This document shows positions 5,692-7,202 of a DNA stretch of 7,202 nt, in pieces. The DNA comes from an uncultured Erysipelotrichaceae bacterium (GTDB lineage Bacteria > Bacillota_I > Bacilli_A > Erysipelotrichales > Coprobacillaceae), in the NCBI GenBank assembly GCA_947573745.1, contig CANPGX010000051.1, positions 1 to 7,202 on the forward strand, in the 5' to 3' direction. The notes under the pieces are model-generated. The model did no database searches, had not been told where the DNA came from, and was given only the letters and a program-made list of their open reading frames with translations. Within the stretch, counting starts at the first letter, position 1. Every line of letters begins with the position of its first letter. Position numbers and translations under genes: made by a program.

Positions 5692-6351
5692 TTATAATTT
5701 TCTTAAATCTTCTACGATTTGTGAATAAGTTCTGCCTTTACCACCCTTGCCAAACATTGCTGATGTTCCAAGTACAAATCCTTCTACACCTATTTTAGAA
5801 AGCATCTCTATTTTTTCAGGTGAGCATGAGCCATCAATCACAACTTTATAACCATATTTATCCTTAGCTGCACAGAATTGCTCAAATTTTTCATTGACAA
5901 AATCAATATATTTTTGTCCTGCAAATCCAGGATTAACACTCATAACTAAAACATAATCACATAAATTTAATAAATCTTTCACAGTCTCAAAAGATGTTCC
6001 AGGATTTACTGCTATACCAGCAGCCTTTCCAGCATCCCTAATTTTTTGTAAAGTACGAGCAGGATGTAAATCTGCTTCAGGATGAATATAAATAATATCA
6101 CAACCTAAATCTGCAAATTTTTCCACGTAATTTCCTGGATTCATAATCATTAAATGAGCATCAATCTTTTTACGTGTTGATTTACGAATTAATTCTACAT
6201 CTTGTAATCCCATACCAAAATTAGGAACAAATTGTCCATCCATAATATCAAGATGGAAAATATCAATTCCAGCCTCGTCTAAATCTTTCACTTCTGTTTC
6301 AAGATGCGCAAAATTAGCACACATCATCGAAGGGCATAATAATTTTTCCAT
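5692..6351 (-). CDS. alsE: Ribulose-phosphate 3-epimerase family protein, AlsE-like (D-allulose-6-phosphate 3-epimerase)
   Basis: A 219-residue TIM-barrel epimerase that inverts C3 of a ketose phosphate. Metal and catalytic residues of the family are present: H33 and D35 in FHLDIMDGQFVPN, H66 in DAHLMI, and D173 in VIDGSC. Several positions differ from classical Rpe and agree with E. coli AlsE: IHPEA instead of a VEA-type strand, VIDGSC instead of DGGV, and LGTSAMF instead of GSAIF. I therefore favour D-allulose 6-phosphate to D-fructose 6-phosphate, with ribulose/xylulose 5-phosphate as the alternative. The start is ATG 6351, with AGGAG ten bases upstream (6366..6362); an in-frame TTG at 6387 sits at or before the predicted transcription start and is rejected. 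It is the first gene of the operon, under a LacI-type operator and divergent from a LacI-family gene. Confidence 0.88.
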   Translation of the reverse strand: MEKLLCPSMMCANFAHLETEVKDLDEAGIDIFHLDIMDGQFVPNFGMGLQDVELIRKSTRKKIDAHLMIMNPGNYVEKFADLGCDIIYIHPEADLHPARTLQKIRDAGKAAGIAVNPGTSFETVKDLLNLCDYVLVMSVNPGFAGQKYIDFVNEKFEQFCAAKDKYGYKVVIDGSCSPEKIEMLSKIGVEGFVLGTSAMFGKGGKGRTYSQIVEDLRKL

Positions 6352-6365
6352 TGCTTCTTTTCTCC

Positions 6366-6389
6366 TTTTGCGTAAACGTTTTTCCAAAA
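6366..6389 (-). promoter_or_regulatory. Putative LacI-family operator over the operon start site
   Basis: A dyad centred between 6377 and 6378 has a perfect AAACGTTT core (6374-6381) and outer arms TTTTG (6366-6370) and CAAAA (6385-6389), each separated from the core by three unmatched bases. The central CG is the hallmark of LacI/GalR operators. It covers roughly -4 to +20 relative to the predicted start near 6385, where binding would block transcription. The AGGAG site of the epimerase gene overlaps the right arm in the transcript. The likely ligand is the divergently encoded repressor. Confidence 0.6.
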
Positions 6390-6391
6390 TA

Positions 6392-6420
6392 ATTATTTCA
6401 TTTTAAACCTTATCTGTCAA
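6392..6420 (-). promoter_or_regulatory. Sigma-A promoter of the operon
   Basis: On the minus strand a perfect -35 TTGACA (6420..6415) is separated by exactly 17 bases from AATAAT (6397..6392), a five-of-six match to TATAAT. The predicted start near 6385 gives a leader of about 34 bases to ATG 6351. Confidence 0.75.
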
Positions 6421-6503
6421 CACCCATGTGCCTTTAAACAACTTAATTTTAAGTATATCCTATTCGTCGCACATCTTTTTTTATTCAACTTATAAATATT
6501 CCT

Positions 6504-6532
6504 TCGACTTTAAATATAGCTCATGGTATAAT
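6504..6532 (+). promoter_or_regulatory. Promoter of the LacI-family gene (extended -10)
   Basis: TATAAT (6527-6532) is preceded by TGG, making an extended TGnTATAAT element. With a 17-base spacer the -35 position is TCGACT (6504-6509), four of six against TTGACA. The leader to ATG 6570 is about 30 bases and carries GGAGG at 6558-6562, seven bases before the start. Confidence 0.7.
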
Positions 6533-6569
6533 GTAAACTAGCATTTCTCATTTTAACGGAGGTCTCCCC

Positions 6570-7202
6570 ATGACAAAGAAAAAGAATCTATCTATCAAAG
6601 AGATAGCACAATTATGTAACGTTTCAATAGCTACAGTATCTCGTGTGATTAATAATAGCGGACGTTTTGCACCCGAAACACAACAAAAAATTTTAAAAGT
6701 TATAGAAAAGTATGGTTATACCCCTAATATGGTCGCTAAAAGTTTAAAATCATCTACTTCTAAAACGGTTGGTGTTATTGTTCCTAGCATTGCTAATGAA
6801 TGGTTTTCCAATCTTGTTCAATATATTGAAAATTTTTTCTTTGATCATGGTTATTCTGTTTTCATCTGTAATACGAGTCGTGATATTAACAAGGAAATCC
6901 AATATTTTAAAAGTTTAGATTCCAAGCTTGTTGATGGTATCATCTGTATTTCTGGCCAAGAACATCTTGCAGACAACATAGTTACTCGCGATATTCCCAT
7001 TTTATGTATTGACCGTGCTCCTAATGACCAGCCTAATGCCTATGTTGTGCAATCTAATCACTATCAAGGGGGCTTTTTAGCTACAGAAGAACTTATTCTT
7101 AATGGCTGTCATGATATCCTCATTCTCTTAAGAGATCGTGCTTTATCCGTTAATCTTCAAAGATTAAATGGTTATAAAGATGCTCTAGAAAAACATCATA
7201 TA
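6570..7202 (+). CDS. LacI-family transcriptional regulator, C-terminus cut by window end
   Basis: The frame opens at ATG 6570 behind GGAGG and stays open for 211 codons to the window edge; a full LacI protein is about 330-340 residues, so roughly a third is missing. The N-terminal HTH is clear: LSIKEIAQLCNVSIATVSRVINNSGRFAPETQQKI (7-41), with the SIATVSRVIN recognition helix. The hinge follows (YTPNMVAKSLKSS, with L59 as the minor-groove leucine), then the sugar-binding core beginning SKTVGVIVPSIANEWFSNLV, through VDGIICIS, IPILCIDRAP and a GGFLATEELILNGC segment. In this family an inducing sugar or sugar phosphate releases DNA; the effector cannot be read here. Divergent placement next to the operon promoter and the AAACGTTT dyad makes it the probable local repressor. 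Confidence 0.93.
   Translation, partial: MTKKKNLSIKEIAQLCNVSIATVSRVINNSGRFAPETQQKILKVIEKYGYTPNMVAKSLKSSTSKTVGVIVPSIANEWFSNLVQYIENFFFDHGYSVFICNTSRDINKEIQYFKSLDSKLVDGIICISGQEHLADNIVTRDIPILCIDRAPNDQPNAYVVQSNHYQGGFLATEELILNGCHDILILLRDRALSVNLQRLNGYKDALEKHHI

Larger units (their letters stand above)
186..6351 (-). other. Probable eight-gene operon
   Basis: All eight genes are on the minus strand with spacings, in order, of 18, 1, 33, 61, 57 and 7 bases and finally an 8-base overlap. A strong promoter precedes the first gene and an intrinsic terminator follows the last. The wider gaps around manA hold possible internal signals, so sub-transcripts starting at manA are likely. Confidence 0.7.

Noticed and set aside
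6352..6387. TTG start for the epimerase at 6387
   Set aside because: It coincides with the predicted transcription start and the operator; ATG 6351 with AGGAG upstream fits the family N-terminus (LCPSMM).
6366..6389. CcpA catabolite-response element
   Set aside because: The central AACG fits, but the outer TG/CA positions of the cre consensus are not met on both sides; a specific LacI-family operator is the better reading.
1..7202. CRISPR array, tRNA/rRNA gene, insertion sequence or riboswitch
   Set aside because: No regularly spaced repeats, RNA gene signatures, transposase or terminal repeats were seen by eye, and the leaders are too short for a known riboswitch.

Overview
The window is AT-rich, compactly coded DNA with strong Gram-positive Shine-Dalgarno sequences and short intergenic gaps. 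Gene content (a PRD regulator, a LacI-family repressor, Cof-type HAD, short type I ManA, DUF4867-like protein) suggests a low-GC Firmicute. Composition and protein flavour fit a gut Erysipelotrichia/Coprobacillaceae-type organism, but that placement is inference. TGG encodes Trp and TGA serves as a stop, so the standard bacterial code applies.

Layout: eight minus-strand genes run leftwards from about 6351 to 186 and look like one operon or a set of nested units. In transcription order they are an AlsE-like ribulose-/allulose-phosphate 3-epimerase, RpiB, a DUF4867-like protein, a Cof-type HAD phosphatase, mannose-6-phosphate isomerase (manA), a PRD/EIIB-like regulator, deoxyribose-phosphate aldolase (deoC) and a monofunctional AroQ-class chorismate mutase. 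An intrinsic terminator overlapping the mutase stop codon closes the unit. Left of it, the first 39 codons of another minus-strand gene (possibly a GNAT acetyltransferase) run off the edge. On the right, a LacI-family repressor is transcribed divergently and is cut by the window end.

Regulation: the 218-base divergent region (6352-6569) holds a near-consensus sigma-A promoter for the operon (TTGACA, 17 bases, AATAAT), an extended -10 promoter for the repressor, and a dyad with a central AAACGTTT over the predicted operon start site. That dyad looks like a LacI-family operator. Internal features may modulate expression: a hairpin plus T-run before the HAD gene, a possible promoter before manA, and a hairpin before the PRD gene.

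How the genes may work together: the epimerase has AlsE-type signatures (HPE, DGSC, GTS) rather than classical Rpe ones. Together with RpiB it could convert allose-6-phosphate to allulose-6-phosphate to fructose-6-phosphate; ManA feeds mannose-6-phosphate to the same product. DeoC adds deoxyribose-phosphate cleavage. The DUF4867-like protein is the main unknown, and the chorismate mutase is the clear metabolic outlier. No transporter or kinase is visible, so the incoming substrate is not known from this window.
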